From Lachnospiraceae bacterium (GTDB lineage: Bacteria; Bacillota; Clostridia; Lachnospirales; Lachnospiraceae), in the NCBI GenBank assembly GCA_017635395.1, contig JAGBLN010000025.1:1-49586 (forward strand): a DNA stretch of 49,586 nt, written 5' to 3'. Below are positions 35,683 to 44,270 of this stretch, one piece after another. The notes beneath the pieces are model-generated. The model saw only the letters and a list, made by a program, of their open reading frames with translations, ran no database searches and was not told where the DNA came from. The position numbers and the translations under genes are program-made. The first letter of the stretch is position 1, and every line of letters starts with the position of its first letter.

Positions 35683-37854
35683 TTAAAGGTGAAGCACTCG
35701 CTCGCGGATTTCCTGGGTGCGCCCCTGGTTCCAGAACTGGGTGCCGATGTAGCCGCAGGTACGCCTTGCCACGTTCATTGTGTTCTGGTCACGGTTCTTG
35801 CAGTTAGGGCATTCCCAGACAAGCTTTCCGTCCTCGTCATTTACGATATTTATCTCCCCGTTGTAGCCGCACTTCTGGCAGTAGTCGGACTTGGTGTTAA
35901 GCTCTGCATACATGATATTTTCATATATATACTGCATAACGGAAAGTACGGCATCAATATTGTTCATCATGTTAGGTACTTCCACATAGCTGATTGCTCC
36001 GCCGGGTGAAAGGGCCTGGAATTCTGACTCGAATTTAAGCTTGGTGAAGGCATCAATTTCTTCCGTTACATGGACATGGTAACTGTTGGTGATGTAGTTT
36101 TTGTCCGTAACGCCGGGAATCATGCCGAAACGCTTCTGAAGGCATTTTGCAAATTTGTAAGTAGTGGATTCCAACGGAGTACCATAGAGTGAAAATGATA
36201 TGTTGGTCTCGCTGCGCCACTTTGCACATTTATCATTAAGGAAATGCATGACCTTGAGTGCAAAATCCTTGCCGGCTGCGTCGGTATGGGAAACTCCCTT
36301 CATGTATCTCGTGCATTCGCACAGTCCCGCATATCCGAGGGATATGGTGGAGTAGTTGCCATAAAGAAGCTTGTCTATTTTCTCGCCCTTCTTAAGTCTT
36401 GCAAGTGCACCGAACTGCCAGAGTATGGGAGCAACATCAGAAGGTGTCCCTAAGAGACGCTCATGTCTGCACATAAGGGCACGCTTACAGAGCTCGGTGC
36501 GGCTTTCCATAAGCTGCCAGAATTTGTCTTCATCTTTGCCGGAGCTGCAGGCAACATCCACGAGATTGAGGGTTACAACACCCTGATTGAATCTGCCGTA
36601 GTATTTGTGTGCACCATTTTCACCGAGACCGGAAATATCAGGTGTAAGGAAGCTGCGGCATCCCATGCAGGGGTAAACATCACCGTTTTTGTATTCTTTC
36701 ATTTTCTTTGCGGAAATGTAATCAGGTACCATGCGTTTTGCAGTGCACTGGGCAGCAAGCTTTGTGAGATACCAGTACCTGGTTCCTTCCTTTATATTGT
36801 CCTCATCCAGCACATAGATAAGCTTGGGGAATGCAGGGGTAATATATACACCCTTTTCGTTTTTTACACCGAGTATGCGCTGCTTGAGCATTTCTTCTAT
36901 GACCATTGCAAGGTCATCCCGAAGCTGACCCTCGGGAACCTCGTCAAGATACATGAATACAGTAATGAAAGGTGCCTGTCCGTTAGTGGTCATAAGAGTG
37001 ATCACCTGGTACTGGATCACTTGTACGCCTCTCTCAATCTCCGCCTTAACACGCATCTCAGCAACTTCGTTTATCTGGTCGTCGCTTGCATTTACGCCGG
37101 CCTCCTCAAATTCCTCGCGTACTTCCTTGCGGAATTTCTTGCGGCTGATGTCAACAAAAGGTACAAGGTGGGAGAGCGTGATGCTCTGTCCGCCGTACTG
37201 GGAGCTAGCGATCTGGGCGATTGACTGTGTTGCTATATTGCAGGCTGTGGAAAAACTCTTGGGCTTTTCTATCATGGTCTCGCTGATGACTGTGCCGTTC
37301 TGCAGCATGTCCTCAAGGTTTACAAGGCAGCAGTTGTGCATATGCTGGGCAAAATAGTCTGCGTCATGAAAATGGATGACACCCTGCTCGTGGGCTTCCA
37401 CGATGTCGGGAGGCAGGAGAAATCGCCTGGTGATATCCTTTGATACCTCTCCAGCCATATAGTCACGCTGAACGCTGTTGACAGTAGGATTTTTGTTGGA
37501 ATTTTCCTGTTTTACCTCTTCGTTGTTGCATTCGATGAGGCTCATTATCTGCTCGTCAGTGGTATTGGACTGACGGACAAGAGCATGCTGGTAACGGTAG
37601 ATGATATATTTTTTGGCTACCTCATTGTGGCCGGAATCCATGATCCCGTTCTCTACCATATCTTGTATCTCTTCCACACTGGCAGCCCTTGTAAGGTTGC
37701 GGCATTTTGCGACAACGCTTTCCTCAATCGCCCTGATCTGGTCGAGGCTAAGCTGTTTATCTTCAGAAACCTCGGCATTGGCTTTGCTTATGGCGCTGAT
37801 GATCTTTATACCGTCAAAACCTACTTCTTTTCCGCTTCTTTTGATGATCTTCAT
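35683..37854 (-). CDS. nrdD: Anaerobic (class III) ribonucleoside-triphosphate reductase
   Basis: Makes deoxynucleotides without oxygen using a glycyl radical. The 723 residues begin with an ATP-cone allosteric domain (about 1-95), followed by the ten-stranded barrel. Near the C-terminus are the zinc site (CQKC and CPNC pairs, about 662-682) and the radical glycine at about 701 in RTCGYIG. An AAGGAG ribosome binding site precedes the ATG. The upstream region contains two NrdR boxes, so expression should respond to the dATP/ATP state through NrdR. Presence of this enzyme agrees with an anaerobic lifestyle. Confidence 0.97.
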   Translation of the reverse strand: MKIIKRSGKEVGFDGIKIISAISKANAEVSEDKQLSLDQIRAIEESVVAKCRNLTRAASVEEIQDMVENGIMDSGHNEVAKKYIIYRYQHALVRQSNTTDEQIMSLIECNNEEVKQENSNKNPTVNSVQRDYMAGEVSKDITRRFLLPPDIVEAHEQGVIHFHDADYFAQHMHNCCLVNLEDMLQNGTVISETMIEKPKSFSTACNIATQSIAQIASSQYGGQSITLSHLVPFVDISRKKFRKEVREEFEEAGVNASDDQINEVAEMRVKAEIERGVQVIQYQVITLMTTNGQAPFITVFMYLDEVPEGQLRDDLAMVIEEMLKQRILGVKNEKGVYITPAFPKLIYVLDEDNIKEGTRYWYLTKLAAQCTAKRMVPDYISAKKMKEYKNGDVYPCMGCRSFLTPDISGLGENGAHKYYGRFNQGVVTLNLVDVACSSGKDEDKFWQLMESRTELCKRALMCRHERLLGTPSDVAPILWQFGALARLKKGEKIDKLLYGNYSTISLGYAGLCECTRYMKGVSHTDAAGKDFALKVMHFLNDKCAKWRSETNISFSLYGTPLESTTYKFAKCLQKRFGMIPGVTDKNYITNSYHVHVTEEIDAFTKLKFESEFQALSPGGAISYVEVPNMMNNIDAVLSVMQYIYENIMYAELNTKSDYCQKCGYNGEINIVNDEDGKLVWECPNCKNRDQNTMNVARRTCGYIGTQFWNQGRTQEIRERVLHL

Positions 37855-37877
37855 GGTTCAGATAACTCCTTATATTA

Positions 37878-37925
37878 AAACATAATCTTGTATACTTAAT
37901 TTGTGACCACCACAATATATTGTGG
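37878..37925 (-). promoter_or_regulatory. Tandem NrdR boxes upstream of nrdDG
   Basis: A perfect 16-base palindrome CCACAATATATTGTGG (37910-37925) matches the NrdR box consensus acaCwAtATaTwGtgt. A weaker copy, AAACATAATCTTGTAT (37878-37893), lies with its centre 32 bases away, about three helical turns, the spacing typical of paired NrdR sites. Both are within 75 bases of the nrdD start. This also accounts for part of the 349-base gap from 37855 to 38203. Confidence 0.8.
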
Positions 37926-38044
37926 CACGCAGTGTTATATTATCATCATAGGGAGGGTGATGCAAGGGGAAAATGAGACGATTTCTCCGGGAGCTGCAGG
38001 TCGTTTTTTATTTGTCTGGAATAAATAGTGATATGCAGGGGTGA

Positions 38045-38073
38045 TTGAAATATATTATATTATGAAATAGAAT
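38045..38073 (+). promoter_or_regulatory. Possible promoter of the RlmI-like gene
   Basis: TTGAAA (38045-38050), 17-base spacer, TAGAAT (38068-38073). It lies in the second half of the nrdD-rlmI gap and would give a leader of about 125 bases. The region is A/T-rich, so chance matches are possible. Between 38080 and 38190 nothing else is recognised. Confidence 0.4.
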
Positions 38074-38203
38074 TATAACTCGTGAGAGGATAGTCATATC
38101 GTAAAGTAGACTTTAAATTGATTTTCAACAGAATTCGACTATTATTTGGGACGCTTACAGCACTTTGTAATTTGCTATGCAGTGTCAGTTGCGGAGGTGT
38201 GGA

Positions 38204-39403
38204 ATGCCTGCAAAAGTTACTTTAAAAAAGGGGGAAGGGAGGCTTCTGAAAAGAGGCGGTGCCTGGATATTTGACAACGAGATAGCCGGTGTCTCCGGGG
38301 ATTTTTCCAATGGTGACATAGTGGATGTGGCTGACTATGACGGATATCCCCTTGGAAAAGGTTTTATAAATGTAGATTCAAAGATACGGGTAAGGATACT
38401 GACAAGGGATCCTGCTCAGGAGATAAATGATGATTTCTGGAAAATGCGGATAGGGAATGCCTGGGAATACAGAAAAAAGACCGTGGATATATCCTCGTGC
38501 AGAGTGATATTTGGTGAAGCAGATTTTATTCCGGGATTTGTTATGGACAAATATGAGGATGTACTGGTATTCCAGTCTCTTGCCCTGGGGATAGACAGGT
38601 ACAAGGAAAAAATCATCGGGATTGCAAAGGAAATCCTTGGCAGGGACGGAATAGAAATAAAAGGTGTATATGAGCGCAGTGATGCAAAGGAACGTGAAAA
38701 GGAAGGGCTTGAAAAAGTAAAAGGTTTCATAGGTGCTGAATTCGACACTAATGTGTCCATATGTGAAAATGGAGTTAAGTATATCGTGGATGTAATGGAT
38801 GGCCAGAAGACCGGATTTTTCCTTGATCAGAAATACAACAGAAAGGCTATCTGGCCGATGGCTAAGGGTGCAAAGGTTCTGGACTGTTTTACCCATACCG
38901 GTTCCTTTGGCCTGAATGCAGCAGTGGCAGGAGCTGCAAGTGTTCTTTCTGTCGATGCATCTGAAAGTGCCCTGGCAGTGGCGGCTGAGAACGCAAGACT
39001 TAATAATGTAGAGAATATTGTAAGCTACAGGTGCGGTGATGTGTTCGAGATACTGCCGGAGCTCATAGCTCAGAATGAATCCTATGATCTCGTGATACTT
39101 GATCCTCCGGCTTTTACGAAATCAAAGAATTCCGTAAAGAATGCCTCAAAGGGGTACCGGGAGATAAATATACAGGGGATGAAGCTTGTGCGTGACGGGG
39201 GCTTCCTTGCAACCTGCTCCTGCTCACATTTTATGACATTCGACCTTTTCAGCGAGGTCATAGCCGGAGCTGCAAAGGCTGCGCATGTGAAGCTGCGCCA
39301 GGTGGAATTCAGAACTCAGTCCCCTGACCACCCCATACTATGGTCAGCGGACGAGTCTTATTATTTAAAGTTCTACATCTTCCAGGTGGTGAAGGAGCGG
39401 TAG
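38204..39403 (+). CDS. RlmI-like class I rRNA (cytosine-C5) methyltransferase
   Basis: SAM-dependent methyltransferase of about 399 residues; E. coli RlmI methylates C1962 of 23S rRNA. The start ATG at 38204 follows GGAGG (38193-38197); an upstream ATG at 38177 has no such site. Order: an N-terminal PUA-like domain (about 1-75, with GRLLKRGGAWIFDNEI), a middle beta domain (to about 185), and a Rossmann domain with the SAM-binding VLDCFTHTGSFGLNAA (about 224-239) and the DPPAF catalytic motif (about 303-307). A CSCSHF stretch (about 336-341) carries the cysteine typical of the family. Confidence 0.85.
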   Translation: MPAKVTLKKGEGRLLKRGGAWIFDNEIAGVSGDFSNGDIVDVADYDGYPLGKGFINVDSKIRVRILTRDPAQEINDDFWKMRIGNAWEYRKKTVDISSCRVIFGEADFIPGFVMDKYEDVLVFQSLALGIDRYKEKIIGIAKEILGRDGIEIKGVYERSDAKEREKEGLEKVKGFIGAEFDTNVSICENGVKYIVDVMDGQKTGFFLDQKYNRKAIWPMAKGAKVLDCFTHTGSFGLNAAVAGAASVLSVDASESALAVAAENARLNNVENIVSYRCGDVFEILPELIAQNESYDLVILDPPAFTKSKNSVKNASKGYREINIQGMKLVRDGGFLATCSCSHFMTFDLFSEVIAGAAKAAHVKLRQVEFRTQSPDHPILWSADESYYLKFYIFQVVKER

Positions 39404-39431
39404 GAAAAGCAGTAGCGAAAAGGTATGAATT

Positions 39432-40736
39432 ATGGAACGAAATGAAGAACTTTTAATGAAGCACATAATAGAGGATATGTCTGATGGTGTTCTTGCCATC
39501 GCTTTTGACAGCAGGATCCTGGTACATAACCGGGCAGCGGCAATGATCTTCGGGATGGCGGATGAGGAATTAAGCGGGAAAAGCATTGCGTGGATCATGG
39601 AACGGACAGAGAAAAATGACGAGCTGTTTGAACTGATCACTGACTCCATACATACCAAAAGCACTATGGAAAAAACGGTTCCATTTTTCCATGGGGACGA
39701 GACTCTGTATCTTCATGTTAAAACTGAAATCCTGATGAACGGAACGGAGAAGGTTGGTATCGTAACTGTCATCAGCGACATCACAGAACGGGCGGAGCTG
39801 TTTATCGCTAATAAAAGCCTTGCGGTTCAGGTCACTAACCTTATGAACTCCTTTGTAGAGGTAATGGTCACTGCGGTAGAAGAAAAATCACCCTATAATG
39901 CAAACCATACCAAGAATATGGCTAAATACGGTGAACGCTACCTGAACTGGCTGAATGGCCAGGGAAAACTGACAGAATATACCGATGCTGAAACCGCGCC
40001 GCTGCTTATGAGCATCTGGCTTCACGATATCGGAAAGCTGCTGGTTCCCCAGGAGGTGATGGACAAACCTTCAAGGCTTGGAAGTGCAGAAAAAGATATA
40101 CTGCACAGGGCCGCTACGTCACAGCTTATGATGAAGTTAAAAATGCATGAGGAACCGGAGAAGCAGAATGAGTGGAAGGAGAAAACCGAAGCCCTGCTTT
40201 CCGCAAAGGAACTTATAATGTCAGCAAACAATGTAGGTTTCCTTGATGAGGACACTATAGCTAAGTTAAAAGAAGCGGCAGAGATAGAATGTCTGACTGC
40301 AGAAGGGGAGACCATACCGTTACTCAATGATGCCGAACTTGAATCCATCACTGTTGTCCGTGGTACACTTACTGATGCTGAAAGGCGCATCATAGAGTCG
40401 CATGTGAGCCTTACGGCAAAGCTTCTTAACAAAATGAAATTCGAAGGCGCTTATCAGTCTGTACCGGGCTGGTCAGGGGGCCACCATGAGCTGCTGGACG
40501 GCTCCGGATATCCTAACCATCTGAAGGGTGCTGAGATTCCCTGGGAAACAAGGCTTATTACCATTATCGACATCTATGACGCACTCACTGCAGAGGACAG
40601 GCCCTATAAGCCGCCTATGCCGCCGGAAAAAGCTTTTGCAATATTGGAGAATATGGCAGAGCACGGAAAAGTGGATCCGAAGCTTTTAAGCAGTTTCCGT
40701 GAGAGCGGTGCATGGAAGAAAGACGATGCGGAATAA
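39432..40736 (+). CDS. PAS-HD-GYP protein, probable c-di-GMP phosphodiesterase
   Basis: A 434-residue cytoplasmic protein: a PAS sensor domain (about 8-125), then an HD-GYP type domain (about 140-425). The H198-D199 pair in HDIGK, the H351-H352-E353 with DGSGYP, and DIYDALTAEDRPYK are all present, so a metal site and c-di-GMP hydrolysis are likely. About 150 residues lie between HD and HHE, where typical HD-GYP domains have about 60; the extra segment is helical and charged (about 235-330). The PAS domain has no obvious cofactor motif. No own promoter is seen; it follows the methyltransferase by 28 bases. Confidence 0.8.
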   Translation: MERNEELLMKHIIEDMSDGVLAIAFDSRILVHNRAAAMIFGMADEELSGKSIAWIMERTEKNDELFELITDSIHTKSTMEKTVPFFHGDETLYLHVKTEILMNGTEKVGIVTVISDITERAELFIANKSLAVQVTNLMNSFVEVMVTAVEEKSPYNANHTKNMAKYGERYLNWLNGQGKLTEYTDAETAPLLMSIWLHDIGKLLVPQEVMDKPSRLGSAEKDILHRAATSQLMMKLKMHEEPEKQNEWKEKTEALLSAKELIMSANNVGFLDEDTIAKLKEAAEIECLTAEGETIPLLNDAELESITVVRGTLTDAERRIIESHVSLTAKLLNKMKFEGAYQSVPGWSGGHHELLDGSGYPNHLKGAEIPWETRLITIIDIYDALTAEDRPYKPPMPPEKAFAILENMAEHGKVDPKLLSSFRESGAWKKDDAE

Positions 40737-40752
40737 TATAGAATAAAACGCA

Positions 40753-40781
40753 TTGACATGTCATTTTCGCTTGTATACAAT
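40753..40781 (+). promoter_or_regulatory. Strong promoter upstream of the zinc locus
   Basis: TTGACA (40753-40758), 17-base spacer, TACAAT (40776-40781). It precedes the small cysteine-rich membrane protein gene; no clear Zur-type operator was recognised around it. Confidence 0.75.
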
Positions 40782-40841
40782 TGAGGGCGGTTTGGAACGG
40801 TTTGCAGTCATAAAGTATGCGGGCTGCACAGACTGTTATTT

Positions 40842-41180
40842 ATGGGGTATATTGGAATGGAAATGAATATATTCAGTTCTATATATAGAAGAAAAATATT
40901 TTTAATTTCTGCGGTGCTCTGTGCACTGTTGGTTGTGTCGACTTTTGCATCAGCTTTATTTATAGCATTGGAGACTGAGCATGACTGCGAAGGTGAAGAG
41001 TGCCACATCTGTGAGTGCATAGAGCTTTGCGAAGCAATACTTCAGCAGGTGGAAACTGCCCTGCCCATAGTTACGGCTTCGATTGTTTTTTCTGTTGTTT
41101 CCATATTCTTATATTTATCGGATGTTGATGTTTTCTGCCTGAAAACACCTGTAAGCCAGAAGATCCGTCTGAATAATTGA
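40842..41180 (+). CDS. Small membrane protein with a Cys/His/acidic external loop
   Basis: A 112-residue protein with two membrane segments (about 19-44 and 76-98) and a short loop between them carrying HDCEGEECHICECIELC, five cysteines and two histidines with many acidic residues. This is a plausible metal-binding loop. Three in-frame ATGs (40842, 40857, 40863) are possible starts; the ribosome binding site does not decide between them. It precedes a zinc ABC transporter substrate-binding gene, and small proteins of this kind are known next to such loci in Lachnospiraceae. Function unknown; a role in zinc handling is inference. Confidence 0.6.
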   Translation: MGYIGMEMNIFSSIYRRKIFLISAVLCALLVVSTFASALFIALETEHDCEGEECHICECIELCEAILQQVETALPIVTASIVFSVVSIFLYLSDVDVFCLKTPVSQKIRLNN

Positions 41181-41388
41181 GCTATCCGAAGGCAGGTGTG
41201 CTGAATACATAAGATCAGCTCTCTTGTTTTGATGCAAATGGCAGTGAGGATACTATATTATTTTAATAATGGATGAATCGGGATATTGCGATTTTTCGAA
41301 AGATAGTGTCTGTATATGGCGTTGTCTGGCAGAGAAGTTGCAAATATCCGATTTTATTGATACAGACTATGGAGGTTAGAATATTAAT

Positions 41389-42465
41389 ATGAAGATCAGA
41401 AAAATGATGACAGTTATTTTTGCGTCTGCTTTTACAATGTGCGCTGTTACAGGCTGTGATACAACAGGGACACTGCAGAATGTTTCGGCAACAGGCGGAG
41501 ATCCGGAAAAGATGCGGATAGTCACAACTATATTTCCTGAATACGACTGGGTAGAAAATGTCCTTGGGGAAAGAGCGGAAAATGCCGAGGTAACCATGTT
41601 GCTTGATAACGGTGTGGATCTCCACAGCTATCAGCCTACAGCAGAGGACATAATGAAAATCTCAACCTGCGATATGTTCATCTATGTAGGCGGCGAGTCC
41701 GATGAATGGGCAGAAGATGTCCTGGAGAGTGCCGTAAATAAGGATATGGTGGTCATAAATCTTCTGGATGCCCTTGGCGACAACGTAAAGGCTGAGGAAA
41801 TCGTGGAAGGCATGGAAGCTGAACATGACCATGATCATGAAGATGGCGAAGATGCTGAGCATGAGCATGAGGATGGCGATGAGGAAGATCACGAGCATGA
41901 GCATGAGGATGGTGATGAGTGCGAGGAGGAAATGGATGAGCACGTATGGCTTTCCCTCAGGAACGCAGAGGTACTGTGCGGCGTGATTGCAGACGGCCTG
42001 GGACAGATCGACGGTGAAAATGCAGATGTCTATAAGGCTAACGCAGAGTCTTACAAGTCCGAACTGGCAGAACTCGATGCCCAGTATACTGATGTTGTAG
42101 ATAACGCCGAAGTAAAAACACTTCTTTTCGGCGACAGATTCCCCTTCCGCTATATGGTGGATGATTACGGACTTGATTATTATGCAGCCTTTGTTGGCTG
42201 TTCTGCAGAGACGGAGGCCAGCTTCGAAACGATAGTTTTCCTTGCCGGCAAGACAGACGAGCTGGGACTTTCTTCTATTATGACTATAGAAGGAAATGAT
42301 CACCGTATAGCCGAGACCATCCGTGACAATACCGCGTCAAAAGACCAGCAGATCCTTACGCTGGATTCCCTGCAGGCAACAACCCTTAAGGATGCGGCAA
42401 ACGGCACATCCTATCTGTCCGTTATGCGAGCAAATCTTGAAGTACTGAAGGAAGCGCTCAAATAG
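41389..42465 (+). CDS. znuA: Zinc ABC transporter substrate-binding lipoprotein (ZnuA-like)
   Basis: Cluster A-I metal-binding protein of 358 residues. The signal peptide ends in a lipobox with Cys23 (AVTGC). The domain has the family stretches IVTTIFPEYDWVENVLGE (about 44-61), GVDLHSYQPTAEDI (about 80-93) and the metal ligands H84, then a His/Asp/Glu-rich loop (about 146-180) with eight histidines (146, 148, 150, 158, 160, 168, 170, 172), and H185. The loop is characteristic of zinc rather than manganese importers and is repetitive (EHEHEDGDE twice over). It is anchored to the outside of the membrane and delivers to the permease encoded 26 bases downstream. No ATPase gene is adjacent. Confidence 0.9.
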   Translation: MKIRKMMTVIFASAFTMCAVTGCDTTGTLQNVSATGGDPEKMRIVTTIFPEYDWVENVLGERAENAEVTMLLDNGVDLHSYQPTAEDIMKISTCDMFIYVGGESDEWAEDVLESAVNKDMVVINLLDALGDNVKAEEIVEGMEAEHDHDHEDGEDAEHEHEDGDEEDHEHEHEDGDECEEEMDEHVWLSLRNAEVLCGVIADGLGQIDGENADVYKANAESYKSELAELDAQYTDVVDNAEVKTLLFGDRFPFRYMVDDYGLDYYAAFVGCSAETEASFETIVFLAGKTDELGLSSIMTIEGNDHRIAETIRDNTASKDQQILTLDSLQATTLKDAANGTSYLSVMRANLEVLKEALK

Positions 42466-42491
42466 TACGGAAAGCAGGGGCATAGAAGACG

Positions 42492-43340
42492 GTGATGGGT
42501 GAGGTTATCACTAAACTCATAACATATCTGGGGCGTCCATTTGTACAGTATGCCTTAATTGTGGGCATACTGATTGCCCTATGCTCTGCCTTGCTTGGCG
42601 TGATACTGGTCTTAAAAAGATTCTCTTATATAGGCGATGGGCTTTCCCATGCGGCATTTGGCATAATGTCCGTTGCGGCAGTTCTTAACCTTACTAACGA
42701 TATGATGCTGATCCTGCCCGGAACCGTCATATGTGCAGTGCTTCTTCTTAACACAAGAAAAAACAGAAAGATAAACGGCGACGCCGCCATAGCTATGGTA
42801 TCGGTGGTGTCGCTTGCTTTCGGTTATCTTATAGTAAATCTTTTTTCTTCATCGGCAAATCTTGCCGGAGATGTTTGCAGTACCCTGTTCGGTTCGGTAT
42901 CCATTCTCACACTTAAGCCCTTCGAGGTGTGGGTATGTATAGTGCTATCGGTAGTGATGGTTGCTGTTTTCATATTTTTCTATAACAGGATATTTGCTCT
43001 TACTTTTGATGAGGACTTTTCAAGGGTGACGGGAACAAAGGTGGACATTTACAGTCTGCTTATCTCTGTCATGATCGCTGTTGTAATAGTCCTGGCAATG
43101 AATCTTGTAGGTTCACTGCTGATATCTGCGCTTGTGATTTTTCCGGCACTTTCCTCAATGAGACTTTTTAGGAGTTTTAAAGCCGTAACTATATGTTCGG
43201 CAGTACTTTCAGTTGTGTGTTCTTTTATCGGGATCATTATAGCGATTCTTACAGGTACGCCTGTGGGGTCGACAATAGTTGCTGTCCAGGCTGTTGCGTT
43301 TGCGCTATGCTGCCTGGCAGGAAAGGTGTGTGTTAAATGA
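42492..43340 (+). CDS. znuB: Zinc ABC transporter permease (ZnuB-like)
   Basis: Membrane subunit of a cluster-type metal importer (ABC-3 family), 282 residues with eight or so transmembrane segments. The FSYIGDGLSHAAFGIMS stretch (about 44-60) and the NLVGSLLISALVIFPALSS segment (about 203-221) are family signatures. The gene follows znuA directly and its stop overlaps the next gene by ATGA. In most bacteria an ATP-binding znuC gene is in the same operon; none is present here, so the ATPase must come from elsewhere. Confidence 0.9.
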   Translation: MMGEVITKLITYLGRPFVQYALIVGILIALCSALLGVILVLKRFSYIGDGLSHAAFGIMSVAAVLNLTNDMMLILPGTVICAVLLLNTRKNRKINGDAAIAMVSVVSLAFGYLIVNLFSSSANLAGDVCSTLFGSVSILTLKPFEVWVCIVLSVVMVAVFIFFYNRIFALTFDEDFSRVTGTKVDIYSLLISVMIAVVIVLAMNLVGSLLISALVIFPALSSMRLFRSFKAVTICSAVLSVVCSFIGIIIAILTGTPVGSTIVAVQAVAFALCCLAGKVCVK

Positions 43341-44032
43341 AAAAAATATTTTTTTCTGCTGTGTGTATGATGTTTGTATTTTTGCTGGTTGGGTGTGGGG
43401 ACGACACGGTGGCATCAGCACGGAATGAAGGCCAGCTGACTACAGTAAATGATGTGCTTGCAGCTGGAATGGCTGATGAAAAGGAAAGCAGTGAAGAACC
43501 TGAACAGCCGGATGAGGCGGTCACGGATTCGGATAAATCTGTCGAGGAGGTTTTATCGGCGGAAGAAGAATCGGGGGAAAATGAACCGGAAACTGCAGTT
43601 TCTGCAGAAGCTGTGGCAGTGGCTGATGATTCTAAAGAAACGGGTAAGAGTGAAGGCGGTGTTGACCTTGACCTGACAGTGCTTTCTGCAACAATGGTAT
43701 ATTCTGAGGTATATAATATGATGATCGCTCCGGAGGACTATGTTGGAAAGACTATCAAGATGGAGGGACTTTTTTCAGTTTTTTATGATGAGGTATCGGA
43801 TAAATACTATTTTGCGTGTATAATAATGGATGCAACAGCATGCTGTTCCCAGGGGATAGAGTTTGTGCTGGGGGATAACTATAAGTATCCCGACGACTAC
43901 CCGGAAGAGGGGAGCTTCATATGCGTGGAAGGTGTTTTTGATACCTATATGGAAGGTGAAAACATGTACTGCACTTTGAGGGATGCCGAGCTGGATTCAT
44001 GGACGGCCGGCAGTATTGAGGAGGTAAGGTAA
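43337..44032 (+). CDS. Lipoprotein with a YcgQ/DUF1980-like domain
   Basis: A 231-residue protein: lipoprotein signal ending LLVGC (Cys20), an acidic low-complexity linker (about 25-112), and a C-terminal domain (about 115-225). The domain has Y-VGKTIKMEGLFSV, then FACIIMDATACCSQGIEFVL and a final FICVEGVFDTYME strand, the order seen in the DUF1980 domain of YcgQ-type proteins (GK-x-x-x-x-x-G, ITCCAAD, WVKVxG). In B. subtilis, ycgQ and ycgR are Zur-regulated, which fits this zinc locus. It overlaps znuB by four bases and so is very likely cotranscribed. Role unknown; zinc binding by the CC pair is inferred. Confidence 0.65.
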   Translation: MKKIFFSAVCMMFVFLLVGCGDDTVASARNEGQLTTVNDVLAAGMADEKESSEEPEQPDEAVTDSDKSVEEVLSAEEESGENEPETAVSAEAVAVADDSKETGKSEGGVDLDLTVLSATMVYSEVYNMMIAPEDYVGKTIKMEGLFSVFYDEVSDKYYFACIIMDATACCSQGIEFVLGDNYKYPDDYPEEGSFICVEGVFDTYMEGENMYCTLRDAELDSWTAGSIEEVR

Positions 44033-44033
44033 G

Positions 44034-44207
44034 ATGGAAACCTGGTATTATGAAGTAGTAAGCATAGACGGAGACTATGCAAACTTAATGAGAACAGATA
44101 TTGAATCCGATGACCTTAAGCTTGTTGCAAGGGCCCTGCTCCCGCCTGAGATCGTTGAGGGCAGTGAACTTAAATATGAAATGATGCAGTATGAACTTTT
44201 AAAGTAA
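44034..44207 (+). CDS. Small hypothetical protein (57 residues)
   Basis: A short acidic protein starting METWYYEVVSIDGDY, with no signal, membrane segment or cysteine. The ATG is one base after the stop of the YcgQ-like lipoprotein gene, and GAGGTAAGG is in position to serve as ribosome binding site. Codon use is like that of its neighbours. It is the last gene of the zinc locus. Function unknown; it resembles small conserved Lachnospiraceae proteins in size only. Confidence 0.65.
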   Translation: METWYYEVVSIDGDYANLMRTDIESDDLKLVARALLPPEIVEGSELKYEMMQYELLK

Positions 44208-44270
44208 GCAGGGCTTACATAATAACAAATCATTGGTGGAATCGTGTAATAATTCGGAGGGGCATTTTAT

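Noticed and set aside
36463-37224. 253-residue plus-strand open frame opposite nrdD
   Set aside because: It lies wholly inside nrdD, which has full family motifs; the open frame reflects codon bias of the reverse strand.
41257-41270. ATTATT-TT-AATAAT palindrome upstream of znuA as a Fur/Zur box
   Set aside because: The arms are only A/T and do not match the TGATAATNNTTATCA-type consensus; chance is likely in this A/T-rich leader.
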